From Tyto alba (lineage: Eukaryota > Chordata > Aves > Strigiformes > Tytonidae), in NCBI RefSeq assembly GCF_018691265.1, contig NW_024881303.1, positions 14,749,777 to 14,813,776 of the forward strand: a stretch of DNA of 64,000 nucleotides, written 5' to 3'. The notes beneath the pieces were generated by a model. It was not told the DNA's origin and made no database searches. It worked only from the letters and a program-made list of their open reading frames with translations. This document shows positions 11,163-24,191 of this stretch, one piece after another (positions within the stretch are counted from its first letter, which is position 1; each line of letters opens with the position of its first letter). The position numbers and the translations under genes were made by a program.

Positions 11163-14100
11163 CTTGTGGGAAAAAAAAAAGAAAAATTAAACAAATCTGT
11201 GGTAATGAAAAAGTAAGTTCCTTTCATTTAAATCCATTGCCAAGAAACTCTGTGACTAGCAATCACCCACAGCAAGCTGATGTGGCTGCAGAATGAAGGT
11301 CCACTGCAGACAAGACGAGTTGCACACGTGTACACCAGTGTTACAATCAACCAATGAACCTTACTTATTTCAACTTTACCAGCAGAGATTTAGGTTTTTT
11401 ACCTCATGGCACACACAAACTCTAGTCTAGTCAGGTGAAAGGGAGTTTGTTCAGAGACTACAGTAGAGAAAAAGTTAACTTTTGTGCCCCGGAACAGCTT
11501 TTTTTTTAAGCACTCCCTGTTAACTTAACTTTGTTTTGATGCCAAGTATCACCTCCACCTGGAAAGGGTGGCACAGAGAGCAGGGGATTAGGTGCACGTT
11601 CTGAAAACTAGCTCCGTCAAGACAAATGACGCTGGATTCATTTCATCGCAGTGGTTTGGGACTCCTTATAGAGTTGTCAGCATTCCCCACATAAAAATAC
11701 ACTAACAAGATAGGAGTGAAGCTGCAAAAGTTAATGGAAGCTGCAAGGGTTAAGGTAGCAAGTACCTGGGTGACTGTCAGAGGACAGGAGGGGTCTTTTA
11801 GCTTGTTGAGCAGCTGAGCGGCCTCCTACCACTTACAAGTGGTACAAGAGGCAACTGAAAGGCACTAAACTGAAGTAACTGGTTTTTAAGCAAGACAGGA
11901 ATGGTTCCTACTGAAATCTGCTCCCTCCCCCGCCCCCCAAAAATCCAACCCCAGTATCTTTAAATGCAAGCTGAGTTTCGACTGACGTATTAACAAAAAA
12001 AAAATTGAAATCAGCAGAACTTCGTAGACTTGAACACTTCATGAAATATCAAGGAATACAGTAGTTGCCTGCAATGCAGCAACTGTGAAAGCATAAAATT
12101 TGCCTCTTTTGGATGGCCAGGCACTTGTCTCAAACTTGCGTAAGTCATACGTAACACAGTTGATATTAGAATAAAAAAAAAAAAAAAAACACCAACAAAG
12201 AAAAGCATTTTAGTTTTAAGCTAAAGGAGATGTATTTGGTACTTAGTTTTAATACCTTTCAAAAGTCCTAAAGTTGTACATGATCTCTGATCTCTGTTTA
12301 TTAGGTCTTCAGCTGCATGGTTCTCTGAAAGCCCACAGTCGAGGTGGATCAGTCAAAAAAAGCAAACAGGGGTTCTAAACGTGCCATGAAGAAGTGTCCA
12401 TCCATGGCCAGAGACATGCATCAGCTCTCATTTTCAGCAATGTCAACATTGTTTACAGCAGAGTCTTCAAACACCCATCCTTATGAATAGTTATTTTTTT
12501 ATCAATCTAAGAAGCAGCTGCCAAAGATTAGAAGGGGTATACTTAAAACATTCCATTTGCTACCAGAAGTAGTTATACTCCAGTGGAAGGGTAAATGGAC
12601 TCCAGTGGGCAGTAAAGCCTAACTCCTAGAAAATCCAGGCAACACACTCAGCCGTTGTTGTTTTCCCATTACTGGCTTACGACCTGTTCATCTTGTTACA
12701 GGCAAGTACTGCAGAATCTGCCAATTTTTCTGTTAGCTCTACAGAAGATGAAAGATTTTCCATAACAGCAGTAATTTCGATGTTAAAAGCTGTATTTATA
12801 TGTTTAAAGCAACATTATACTATCAAAAGCAAGCACTACACGTTGCTGCTTCTACAACCCAACTTAGACAAGATATGAATCCTGTAATAACTGCAGCAGA
12901 TATCAACGCAGTTGTATAAAAATAAGGTAACAAACCAGCTGAGCAGAACTGATGACTTTAAGGGTAGCACACTAGCGACTCTTCCTGTGTTACATACTTG
13001 GACCTCTTCCTCACTGACTGAATGTGGAAGAGGCAGAAGGGACTCTTACTGCAAGTAGTTCCAGACAGTATTCAAAGAAAGTACGTTGTCTTCCTGGCGG
13101 GATATTTCATGGTAATTTTGCAAAATAGGTCAGTCTCCCTTTCTAAAAATGCCTGCAATTACCAAAGATTTCTGCGCTCTGCCATGAGGCTCCAAACCCA
13201 CAGATGCAACGACGTTGTTAGAAGATGGGTTCTGCACTGGGACAGATGTATCAGTGGTATTTGCTGCAGTTGCCCTTGTGGCTCCAAATTAGACAAAAAC
13301 ATGAAATACATGCTTCTAAGTGATTAGCTGAAGGTCTTACTCCCAAAACAGTAAACTCCAGATGACAAATAAGCGTACAGACGAGGTGAGGATAACCACT
13401 TCATGTATTTTAACAAAATTAGGACACTGCAGGAAAACAGTTTTTCCTTTAAAAAATTGTCCAATTAAAAAGCACTTTCTTTCTAAATTTCCCTTATTAA
13501 TGTTTTCTGAATTACAATTCATAATGAAAAAAACTAGTCAGTATTCTTTAGGAAGTAGCTCCTACTATCCCACTCTGTTATGTAAGCTATCAAATGTTAG
13601 TGGTACCTAGAGAACAGCTAATAATTTTTAATCAATATTGAAGTTATTGAGTCCAGTTGATCCAAGCATGCTTTACTCAAAAAGAAGGGAAAAGAAAGCA
13701 AAGCAGAACTGTGCAAATGTAACTAAGTTAGCTTTCCTTTGCATTTCTAGAGGGGTGAAAAAAAAAAAAAAAGCTCTGGTCTCAGTTGAAATCTCTTGGG
13801 TTTGCATAGAGGCAAACTGATGCTAAAGAGAGGCCTCTGTTCACTAAACTCTTTCAAAATACAATTTCTTTTAACAGCTGACACTACTGGAACATTGTAC
13901 AGTGTGGCATCTAGTAACATCAAGCTCACTGGAGATAAGCATCCCCTTTATATCGGTGCCATTCCTCAGGGAGCAAGTTAGTTTTCTGTAGCCCTAGTGC
14001 ATAAGTTACAAAAATATACAAATAAACTTGAATAGACTTCTAGTAATATAATGTAGTATTTTATAGCTAAGAGGAGTCAGTGTGTTAAAAAAGGGAAAGC

Positions 14101-15605
14101 AGTCTCACCATAAGGTAATTTTTGGTTTCTGTACAAATGGTTGACACGAGACTTCTGGGCTGGTAGGTATCTGTTTTGTACAGTAAAAGTAACGTTCAGG
14201 TCCATGTGTTGTGCAACATAGAGATATGCTGTACTCTCAGAATCAGGATAATTTTTGAAAGAAGCCACGTAAAGGAATAGTTACCATCTACCTCTAGCTT
14301 CCCCTTGGGAAGCTCTATTAAATAGCCAGCTCCTGAATGCTATCACTGAAGCAGTGAGGACTTTCAGCTCAAAAGGAAGTGTTCACCTTGTCGCTCATAA
14401 GCCTCTGAAAAATGATCCACAAAATAAAGCCAGCCTCATCCCTTTGTGACAGAGTTGAAAACTAGTTAATTACCCTTCAAATTCATACCCCTACACACTG
14501 TCAGGTGGTTTAAAAACAGCTGAAGCATAAACCTTTCAAGTGTTTGCAGATCCTACTTAAGTAATTCACTTCTGAAATAACAGAAGGGTTGACAAATATA
14601 GTGAAGTAGCTAATCACTACCACCCTACAGCAGACTTGACTGTGATGCTATTGCAATAACAAGCAATGCATTTCTGAGCTTTGGAACTCCTTGTCATGGG
14701 ACATCACAAACCCAAGAAATGCACAGGACTGACTCTCTCCTGTGGATTTTTCAGCTATTGCCTCACCTCAGTGTGTCAGAGGATTCCTGCACAGTGACAT
14801 ACATGCTGCAGTCTTCTTCCTAAGGCATCTGCCACAGGCAATCCAAGGCCAAACACGAGCTGGCCCTTTCATGGAACATGGCATCACCAGCACTGACATG
14901 GCAGTCATCAATGTAGCCATAGTTACAGCTGCTATACAAGTGTGTAGTATTTACTTGACTTAAATCAGTCAGAAGAGTCCACACAATCAGTTTGTTTTGA
15001 ACAGCTACATAGAAAACGTAGAGAGGGCTGGGCAACTTAGCACAGAATTCTATGAAAACTTTTCCTTTATTAAATCTGCAGTATTCCAAAGTATCTTTAT
15101 AAAACCACTGAAAATACCTGTTGAGCTGAAGTTCAAAGACTTTTAAAAAACAGCAGAAGGTTTGTTACGAAGAAACATGTGACTAGCAAAAAGATAAGGT
15201 TTCCAACTCGGAAACCGCAGGAATCGCCACTGAAGACTCTCAAAGGTGAGGGGTTACACCGTTTTACCATCAACTGTACCAATATCCATTAGGTGTTTGG
15301 AAGGAAGCTGCTTCAAAAGAAGTTTAATAAACGCACCATGGTCCCAAACCTCACACCGCTTCCTTACTGTAACAACTTTTACTCAGGAATCTGTTTGATC
15401 CTTAACCGAAGAGCACCCGAAGGATTTTTAAAGAGTAGCACCAGAATGCTTTGTCTTGTTCATGATGCATTCTGTATCATACCTCCCAGTCACAGCAAAC
15501 TGATGCACACACTCTGAAACAGTAGCCCAGAAAAACTCTGAAATTCTCCCAAATCCACGTGATCCCATACAAAATGATACCTGGTATCTCAGCCTACACA
15601 GTTCT
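11163..15605. other. Unassigned host sequence between ECD and DNAJC9
   Basis: AT-rich, apparently unique sequence with several short A/T runs (11168-11180, 12171-12190, 13757-13772). The missing 5' ECD exons would be expected here on the minus strand, but no segment matches well enough to call. Confidence 0.4.
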
Positions 15606-16656
15606 TTATTTCTTTCCTTTCTTGGCTGCGGTCATCTTTTCTCCTTTTTTAGCATTTTCCCCGTATTCCAGTTGGGCCAAAAAGTCATCCATTTCCTTTT
15701 TTTGATCTTTATTTCTGCTCTGGGGGAAAGGAAATTAAAAAAGAAAACCAACCCAAAACTTTTACTACTTCCTAGTACAGATTAGTCTATTGAAGTTGAT
15801 AGTATGACAGCTACATAAAATATTGGAATATATTAAACAGGGAACGCAAGCAATATAATACAATACAAATATAATACAATACAAAGCATAGTACCATCAA
15901 GCAAAATTCTACTTGTATACTCTAGGCTCTATACCTAACTTCTCCTGAAGTATCAAGACAGATGTAAAGTGGCTATAAAAATTCCCAACATAAGCCTAGG
16001 AAAAGCAAAACAATGTCTAAGTTTAGACCCAAAACCCTACTACAGTTTGAGGAATGATTAAGCATGAATGTTCTAGGAAGCCCACTGGATGATGAGAAAC
16101 AGAAAACATTCCAAAAAGCAGAATGTAAACAGTATGTTTCTTTCCTCGGTCCTCAAGATACAAAACAGTAAGACCTATCAGCTTCTACATCCTGATGGAA
16201 TCCCTCAGGGAAAGAATCAATAATACTCCCTGTCTAACTACCTAAAACTAGAAGTTAAATATTTTGATTGTGTATGCCATAAGGATATTTGAATAACTTT
16301 GTTAATTTTCAAAAGACGCAGGCAGTAAAATCCATACCACACTGACTATTAAGTAAAGTACATAGCTAGCTAACATTAAGGTCAGGTTTTAACCTCTGAA
16401 CTCTCAACTTGCAAGGATCCAAACTACAAAGAGGCTCAGGGAGAACAGAATTATAGGCCAGTAACATACTTCTCTTCAGCAGATAGAAAAAGCCTTACTT
16501 GAATCAGTGCTTTCAAATCATCTTCTCCACCAAGTCCCAGTTCAGATTTAGTCTCTTCTGCCTCTCTAGCTTCTTTTTCTGCTGAAAATAGCAAACTAGT
16601 TTTTCAACAAGTATTTTGCAAGTTATTTGACAAAATCTTATAATAGTTTTGAAACA

Positions 16657-16690
<34 letters not shown>

Positions 16691-18198
16691 TGTATACAAC
16701 TAGCTGCAAGGAAACTCAAATCATTTCCAAATTTGGCCACAGATGACAAACTGGTGAAAGAAAGGCCATTCTGGCTTTAGTAGAGCGGGACAGTTTTTTG
16801 TTGTTTCACAATGCTGAATGTAATGTCTATGCCTATCCCTGTTCCCCCCACCCACGCTTTTTTTGTCTCGGCAGCTATTACATTTTCTTTAACTTAGAGA
16901 ACGGTTACTGCGATGTGCATGTAAGATCTACAAAGTGTTCAAAACACCCCATGTTGAAGAAGAGGTCCATTTAGTCCAGCATGTTATTTCACACTCGCCA
17001 GAAGGCGAGCATAACGTATTTCCACCACGTACACTGAACTCCAGCAGCTCATAGCTGTGTAAATAAATGCAGGGACATGCTAAACTGTAATAAGCCATTG
17101 TGTATAATAATAAAGAATTAATAATAAAACAAAGGAATGAAGATTGGCAGCAGCCTATCACTGCTCAAAAGCCTTTCACAACAATTTGGGGGGGGGTGAG
17201 GGGGGTGGAGACCACAGGTGTCCAAATGTGAAAGTCAAAGACACAGAGCAAGATCTGTAACCCAGAAATCCTGTGGCAAACATTTCCCTCAAGAACAGTT
17301 CCATTTTATTTCTAACAAGGAAGATTAAAAGCTTATCATAAAAAAAATGCTTCCCTTTGGTCCCAGATTGATATAACCTACCCGCCTTTTTCTCACAATC
17401 ATTTTCTGTTTAGACTCTCTTACAAAACCTTTGTAGAATGGGACTTCTCCACAGTCAATGGCTTTTTCTACGATTTTCCATGTTCTTGGTTCATCTGTAT
17501 AGTCCACGCACAACAGACTCCATTATTCTGTCCAGGTCACCCTCAAAATCCACGTACGCTGCTTTAATAACAGCTAGCTGTTTGTCCAAATCTTTCTAGC
17601 TCTTTTCCAAGTCTTCAATATCTTTCACTGTGACCTGAAGCAAAGAAGTGACACTTCTGGAGTTACGTGATTTATACACCAGACAGATTTCAGAGACAGC
17701 GTTAATAAAAACCAAACCAAAACAAAACAAGAGAAGCCACGTGCTTTACCCGAAGCTCGCCAGGGAGGCACGGCCACAAGCCCGAAGCAAGGAGCTCCGG
17801 CCCAGCTCTTACCTTCTTGAAGAGCAGCCGCCAGTACTCCTGCCAGTCCCGCTCGCCCCTCAGCACCTCGCCCTCCTTGCCCACCGTGCCCTGCTCACCG
17901 TACAGGGCGCGCTGCTCCACCTCGCTGAGGGCGGCGTAGGCCTTGCCCAGGATCTACGGGCACAGAGGGGCCGGCCGGTCAGGCCGGCAGCAGCGGGGCG
18001 GCCGGCAGCCTCCCTCACCTGGAACCGCCGCGTCGCCGCCTCCTCGGCGTGGGGCTCGGCGCGGCCGGGGTGGACGCGGAGCGAGGCGCGGGGGCAGCCG
18101 CGGCGGATCTCCCGCGGCGAGGCCCGCCGGCGGGCGCCCAGGACGCGGCAGCGCTCGGCAGAGCCCCGGGCGGCCCCGCACGGCTCCAGCAGCCCCAG
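15606..18198 (-). pseudogene. DNAJC9: DNAJC9 (J-domain histone co-chaperone), disrupted
   Basis: DNAJC9 is a nuclear HSP70 co-chaperone that binds histones H3-H4. Five minus-strand exons: 18019-18198 (J domain), 17813-17953, 17382-17634, 16499-16581 and 15606-15719 (stop TAA at 15606-15608). Order, phases and GT-AG sites match the family; markers include [49 protein letters not shown] and KKEMDDFLAQLE. Defects: CTG (18196-18198) where the initiator ATG belongs; the catalytic HPD reads HPG (18064-18072); other J-domain residues are also changed; TAG at 17596-17598; and a two-base loss (or equivalent) at about 17511-17516. The last two exons remain open. A functional paralogue elsewhere is likely. 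GC-rich assembly error could explain the first exon but not the stop and frameshift in AT-rich exon 3. Confidence 0.85.
16658..16685. repeat. Poly-T run (28 bp)
   Basis: Homopolymer in the fourth DNAJC9 intron; likely a decayed poly(A) tail or slippage tract. Confidence 0.9.
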
Positions 18199-18600
18199 CC
18201 CGCCCGGCCGCCCCTCGCGAGCCTGGGCCGAGCCCGTGCATGCGCGGCGCGGCGGCGGCAGCGCCCTCAGGGAGGCGGGCGGGATTCCCCCCCGTCAGCC
18301 GCGCCGCTCGGCCCCGCTCCGCTCCGCTCCGCTCCCCTCCGCGGCTGCAGCCGCTCCGCGGGCGGGCGCGGGGGGCGGCAGGGGAGGGGGAAGGCTTCCC
18401 GCACAATTAATTGGAGCGGGCAGGAGCTGCGCAGCCGCCGGCGGCCAGGCTGCAGCCGGCCCGGCTTCCCCCGCCGCCCCCCCGCCGCTCCGAGGACGGT
18501 TTGGGTGCGGGCGGCTGCCCCTCAGGGACGGGCCGGGAACCTGCTGAGGAGCGAGAGCCTCCGCCCTCGGGACGCGCTCTGTGTTCTCCTGCGAAGGAGG
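17940..18600. promoter_or_regulatory. CpG island at DNAJC9 5' end
   Basis: Abrupt rise to very high GC with dense CpG across the first DNAJC9 exon and ~400 bp upstream, the usual promoter layout of this housekeeping gene. GC-box-like runs occur throughout. ERV-C begins at 18722, ~520 bp upstream of the expected start codon. Long open frames on both strands here are a by-product of low A/T content. Confidence 0.75.
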
Positions 18601-18721
18601 AAAGCCAGGTGCGCTCAGACACAGTTAGCAGCAGTACATTTTAAAACCAGCGGAAAACAAACAGATAAAACAAACGGGCGAGCAACTCCTCTTCGGCTTT
18701 CCACTTCCCACTGGTAAAAAC

Positions 18722-19458
18722 TGTGATAAATAATAGAAGAATTTTGCTTTCGCTAAAAGTAATTAAACAATTACTTTTATTGAATTAGGCTAAAGCTATT
18801 ATTAGTACAATGATACAAATTTTAAGAAAAGTAAAATAATTTACTAGTGGGAAAAGAGAAGGGGGGGTGGAGATTGGTCAGAGGAAACAACAACCCAACA
18901 GCCCCCCTTTTTTCTTTGGAATGCTCACCAGATGGTCCATATCAAAGGATGGTAACTCCTTTGCAATGGAATGAGAAAGAACAGGATGGGTCATCCCTGG
19001 TACCTCTTGTCCTTGAGGTAAGAGAGGAACTGAAACCACTGAGCCAGAAAGACAAAGGAGCTGCAAATTAGCCCAGACTTGAAGGACAAGGTGTACGTGA
19101 CCACAGGACTGAGTTGGCGCAGAAGTAAGGGTCAATGAGCCAACACAGTGAAGAAGACTACGAGCCTTCATCTGCAGACCCCTGCCTACGACCACCAGGG
19201 AGCACTGCACAAGCGCGACGGGAGGACTTTGGGGTGGGGGATATGTTAATGATTCCTCGGAACTAATTGTAATATTCCCTCCCTATCCTTAGAAGTAGTG
19301 ATGCATATGTATTAGAGTAGATGAATATGTAACCATTTATACAATAAAAGGGAGCCCCTTTTGGCTCCAGGGCGCGCCATTGCGCCCAGCCCTGTATTCT
19401 TTGCTCCACTGACTTTGTCCCCAGTAAAACTTTTTTATATACGTGGGCTTGTTTCTCA
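18722..19458 (+). repeat. ERV-C 5' LTR
   Basis: 737 bp, TGTGATAAAT...TTTCTCA. AATAAA at ~19345 is followed by R/U5. U3 (18952-18990) holds a 39-base stretch about 79% identical to this provirus's own capsid-coding sequence at 20833-20871. Confidence 0.88.
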
Positions 19459-19462
19459 CAAC

Positions 19463-19480
19463 TGGGGGCTCGTCCGGGAG
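19463..19480 (+). promoter_or_regulatory. Primer-binding site, tRNA-Pro type
   Basis: TGGGGGCTCGTCCGGGAG, four bases after the LTR, matches the tRNA-Pro primer site of gamma-type viruses except perhaps the last base. Confidence 0.88.
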
Positions 19481-20111
19481 GACAGAAGCCTCGCCGCCGT
19501 GGAGCCAGAGGGCCCTGAATGGAAGGCGCGCCCCGCTGAGTTCAGGGGTCTCTTCGGTTCCCTCCGGCGCCATCGGAGGTCGACGGTGACGATCCCGGCG
19601 GGGGACTTGTGGGCCAAAGAGGGGGTAGGGCTCCCTGGAGACCGCGGCAGACGTTACACCTTGTGCACAAGACCCGGGCAACGAAAAGGGGACTGTAAGT
19701 AGTGTCCAGATGGCAAGATACGGGGAAGACTGAAAGGTGTGTGTGTGTGAGATGCGAGGCACCAGGTCACACTTGCGAAGCGATTGTGGAGTCTTTCTAA
19801 CCGTGGTTCCGTGCTCCCGCGAGGGGGGACGGCCGGTGAAGAGACGAAGCGAGTGAAAAGGAGTGAACGGCTCCAGCGGGAGGGAAGGGGAAACAAGAAA
19901 CTTCAGTTAGTCTAGTTGAGTGAACAAGAAACTAGGAGCTGGATAGTTGAGTTCCCAGGGTAACAGGGAGCCAAAGATTGCCATTTCCCATACAGTCCAT
20001 TAGGGAAAGGCTGGGAGAAAAAAAAAAAAAAAAAAAAAAGAAGAAGAAAAAAAATATATATTAGAAAACTGGGATTATAGCCCATGTACCAGAGGGAAGA
20101 GTAAGATCAAG

Positions 20112-21094
20112 ATGGTAAATTATTGTATGTTTGAGTGGACTAAAAGACCTATCAGGGAAGATTTGGTGAATTGGCCAAAATATGGATCAGAAGAGGATTG
20201 GATTTGTCAAGCTCTTAATATTTATGTTAATTCAAAGGAACCATTTAATCAGGAAGAAAGTGAATATGCCTCGTGTTGGAGGGGGTCGCAGAGATTTGGG
20301 ATTTTTTAATTGAAGCAGGAGGAGCAGGTTGAAGAAGGTGAAAGGGAAGGAGATGGGACCCTTTGGATAATTTACCCCTCCCATATAACCCGGCACTCCT
20401 AGGAAATCAAGGTGTGCAGCAGGAAGATGCGGGTGAGGAGGCTCCTGTTGTTAATATCAGACCTGAAACCTGGCAGCAATGAAGGGGGGGGAATTGTTTA
20501 AGGGAGCACGGGGAGGCTAGGGTTAATCCCTGCGGGGAAGTTCCAGCGGCAGGAATTCAAGGGGGGATGGGATTTGTGGATGTGCTGCTAACTAATGTAG
20601 AAGTGAGGGCATATAAGAATGAATTAAGGAGGTTATTAGAGGACCCTGTGGGGCTGTCGGAGGAGATTGATCAATTTTTGGGACCCAGCATATATACATG
20701 GGAGGAGATGCAGTCGATTATGGGAATCTTTTTTTTTTTTCTCCTGAAGAAAGACAGATGATCAGAACGGCTGGAATGTGGATATGGGAGAGAGAAAATC
20801 AGCAGGGGATACCCGGGGAAAAAAAACTCCCTGTAACCCCTCTGCAGTGGAATCAGAATGAACAAGAGCGGAGGAGAGATATGAGTGACTCTAGGTCATT
20901 ATAATAAGGGTCTGGATGAACTCCTGAGAGAAGCACAGAAAGTATATGTTAGGAAGGATGAAGAAAAGGCTAAATGAAAGTGAAGGTGGAACCAAGAGGC
21001 ACCACTGGCTAGGGAAATCACAAGGGGATGTTTTTATTGTGGGAAGGGGGGGGGACATTATAAACAAGAATGCCCCCAGAGAATACGGGACCTG
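20112..21094 (+). pseudogene. ERV-C gag remnants
   Basis: Matrix-like frame 20112-20309 (FEWTKRPIREDLVNWPKYG) ends in a stop. Capsid pieces lie at 20567-20760 and, in another frame, ~20725-20880 (SPEERQMIRTAGMWIWERE, then VTPLQWN). The frame break coincides with the T run at 20729-20740. Nucleocapsid has one zinc knuckle at 21029-21073 (C-X2-C-X5-H-X4-C); the extra residue comes from a G9 run. The second residue is Val, so the usual myristoylated Gly is not seen. Confidence 0.7.
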
Positions 21095-21490
21095 TTGGTG
21101 TTTGAAGTAACCCAAGAGGATGAGGGTGGTAATCACTGGGGGTGTCAGGGGCTCTACCTCCTGGGGGGTATACCAACAGAAGAGCCCTTGATAAATTTGA
21201 AATTGAGTCCCCAGGAGGAAGATTATGTAAAAGATACAACTTGGGCTGTAGGGGCTAAAGGTGAAGGGGTTTTCAGTCCCAGTTATAAAGAATGTGTTAA
21301 TACAAGGGGAAGATCAATATGCTGTTAATGATCTGTTGTTAATGCCAGGGGTAGGATGTAATTTGCTAGGTAGAGATTTACAAGTGCAATTAGGAATAGG
21401 TGTGGTGCTGGATGAAGGAAAACTGGTGGTTAAATTACTAGAATTATGGGAGGAGAATCGGGGAGGATATTCTGGAACCAGAGCATAACT
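21095..21490 (+). pseudogene. ERV-C protease C-terminal part
   Basis: The frame from 21261 ends in a retropepsin C-terminal signature (NLLGRDLQVQLG). The catalytic DTG is not visible upstream. Directly after it (~21490) the sequence jumps to the connection/RNase H region, so 1.5 kb or more of RT polymerase domain has been lost. Confidence 0.6.
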
Positions 21491-21499
21491 GTTTGGATT

Positions 21500-22000
21500 T
21501 TATAAGTTATCAAACGAAAATAAGAGAAGATCTGTTCGATGAACCTTTGCGCTATAGGGAAAAACTATTTATTGATGGGTCCTCTTGATGGCTAGAAGGA
21601 GAAGGAATATTGGGTTATGCAATTATCGAGGGGCAGAAGATGGAAGTGTTTGAAAAGGGGAAATTACCTGCTGGGTGGTCAGCACAAGTCTGTGAACTCT
21701 ATGCCCTAAAAACAGGCATTGGTATATTTGAGAGATAAGGAAGGGACAGTGTACACAGACTCAAAGTATGCATTTGGAGTGGTCCACACATTTGGAAAAA
21801 TATGGGAAGGAAGAGGGCTTATAAATACAAAAGGGAAGGAGCTAGTACACGAGCAGCTGATCAGAGAAGTTTTAGAAGCCCTGAAGCTCCCTACAGAAAT
21901 TGCAATTGTGCATGTGAAAGGACATCAGAGGGGAGCATCGATGGAAATAAGGGGGAATAATTTAGCAGACTAAGTAGCCAGAGAAGCAGCTACAGAATTA
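21500..22000 (+). pseudogene. ERV-C RNase H
   Basis: Begins at the connection (IREDLFDEPL) and the first RNase H Asp box (LFIDGSS, followed by TGA at 21586-21588). It continues in a second frame to 21973 with TDSKYAFGVVH and the HVKGHQRG box. One stop and one frame change interrupt it. Confidence 0.7.
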
Positions 22001-22139
22001 TCATCAGTAGTTTTATTGGTAATAACAATGGGGGAATTATGAGAATTTAGCCCCAAATTTCACAGAACAAGAAAAAGATATACTTAAAAATAAGCGGGGG
22101 GAACGATCCAGAAGGAAAATGGACTTTAGCAGATGGAAG

Positions 22140-23215
22140 GTAGATGTTAAATAAAACATGATCATGAGAAATTCTGTCATTAATACATCATAAAATACAT
22201 TGGGGAACGCAATCACTTTGTGATCATTTTCTTAGACAATATGGGTGTATAGGAATATATACGGAGGCTAAACAACTAGTTGATCGATGTCTGATTTGTC
22301 AAAAAGTGAACAAAAAGGTAACGAGAAAAAGGTGGCTGGGGAACAGGAGCTAGCCATACAAAGCCTCCAGGTAGACTTAACAGAGCTACCTCAAATACAA
22401 GGGTGGAAGTATTTGTTGGTATTAGTGGCTCACTTAACTCGTCGGGTGGAAGCAATCCCCCACACCAAGAGCAATGGCAACCATGGTATCCAAGGTGTTA
22501 TTGGAAAACATTATCCCCAGATATGGATTAATAGAAAGAATAGACGTGGGCAGAGGAACACATTTCATTTTAAAAATTATGCAACAGCTATCTGAAGCCT
22601 TAGGGATCGAATGGGCATGGCACACCCCATGGCATCCTCGGAGTTCTGGAAGAGGAGAAAGAATGAATCAAACTTCAAAACAACCCTTGACTAAGTTAAT
22701 GATTGAGACTCAGATGTCTTGGATTAAATGCCTGCCGTTGGCCTTATTAAGGATCAATACTCAGCCACGAGCAGACCTGGGAATTTTTCCCTATGAAATG
22801 ATGTTTGGATTACCATATATGAGTAATGACAGGGCTATTGTCATCCCTGAAGTAGGAGATCAGTATGTAAGAAAGTATGTAATAAGAATAGCTAACACTT
22901 TAATGAAACTAAGAAAGAAAGGACTTCTGCCTCAAATACCACCATTGGCTTTTAATATCCACAATGTAAAACCAGGTGATTGGGTATTGATAAAAGTGTG
23001 GAAAGGTTAATCATTAATTCCCGAGTGGGAAGGTCCATTTCAGGTGCTGCTGACCACCGAGACAGAGATCCGAACAAAAGAAAAGGGGTGGACTCTTGCC
23101 TCCTGAGGAAAAGGACCTGGTGGAAAAGCCTCAGGAGTGGACTGTGGTACCATCCGCTGACCAACTACAAGTCACCCTCAAAGGACTAAGTAAATTCATC
23201 AGGAGGGGATTGAAT
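22140..23215 (+). pseudogene. ERV-C integrase
   Basis: HHCC zinc-binding module ~22175-22315 (IHHKIHWG ... CLICQK); catalytic core ~22365-22700 with first Asp in LQVDLTELP, second site IDVGRGTHF (family IDSDRGTHF, so a change at the catalytic position), and Glu kept in SGRGERMNQ; C-terminal SH3-like part to ~23215 containing GDWVLIK, then TAA at 23008-23010. Several frame changes; inactive. Confidence 0.75.
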
Positions 23216-23339
23216 GACTCTTAACTAGTGGTTTGACTGGGTTTTTGACTGGGTTCAGAGGTAGCACTGTGAAAATTTACTTATTCATTTACTTACTTAC
23301 TGTATAAGGAAGCAAAAAAAACCAAAAGAACAACAAAAA

Positions 23340-24150
23340 AAAAAATGTCAGGGAAAAGCTGGCGTTTACCGAGCATTAACTGGCAGACATGTGACAGAGT
23401 GGCTCTTGGTAATAGATTATGAGCATTTTGGATTCGATCAGGCATTGCTAGAAAATCAACCTAATAGGGTAATACCTTGTCTTGAGTGTATGTATGGATG
23501 TCATGAAGCGTGGGTTTTGTGTGATGTGAAATGTGTCACCGGAGGTGGTATTTCTCACAGATGGAGAAAATTGTGTTATAACTGTATAGGGAAGGGGCAT
23601 GATCTGTAACCTTGATTTACGGGGAAAAAAGGTTAGTCCCCAGAATTTGTGATGTCCCTGAGAGTTGATGGAAGGACACTATCAGGAAGTGCCAAAAATT
23701 TTGCTTTGCTTAGAAACAAAGGAAGTGGCTACAAAGGAGCTGCACTTGAATTGACTAACTCGTAACACATGGATTCGTTAAACAGTAGAGGGCAAGACCG
23801 GGTTAACCTCTGTGCTCGCCACCAGGAAGACTTTTATCTCAGCTGTGGGCTGCAACCCCATAGGCATGAGAGGTGGGAGTATACGTTATACCGGACCTCT
23901 GCTAATCATCCTGGTATGGTTTGATTTAATAGTGGCAAATTCGTGCAGCAAGTGCTTTACAGTCATGTCCAACATCAGAGTGGCTTTGCATTCCCAAAGA
24001 CAGAAGGGTGGATGGAGGTATTTTTAGTGGGAAGAAGAGAATCCAAGTAAAAGATGTGACAGAAGAAAAACAGCCAGTACCAAAACCGCCGAAAAGACCT
24101 ATAACAGAATTTTCGACATGGTTAAACCAAACATAGACAAGGTAACAATA
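23340..24150 (+). pseudogene. ERV-C env surface-subunit remnant
   Basis: Downstream of integrase, broken frames with clustered cysteines (23391-23609, 23812-24027) and a proline/lysine stretch near 24035-24130 with an N-linked site, consistent with surface Env. Homology is loose; called mainly from position. It ends where the foreign insert begins (~24190). Confidence 0.5.
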
Positions 24151-24191
24151 ACTGTAACACTACCAATCAACAGTTTTCTACCCAAACCTAC

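Noticed and set aside
10916..11227. Minus ORF as an independent gene
   Set aside because: Only 11060-11162 is bounded by splice signals, and it fits, weakly, the ECD exon preceding 10442-10676; the rest is intron.
17648..18717. Long overlapping ORFs on both strands in the GC-rich region
   Set aside because: Stop codons are rare at this base composition; the only coding signal is the minus-strand DNAJC9 exons.
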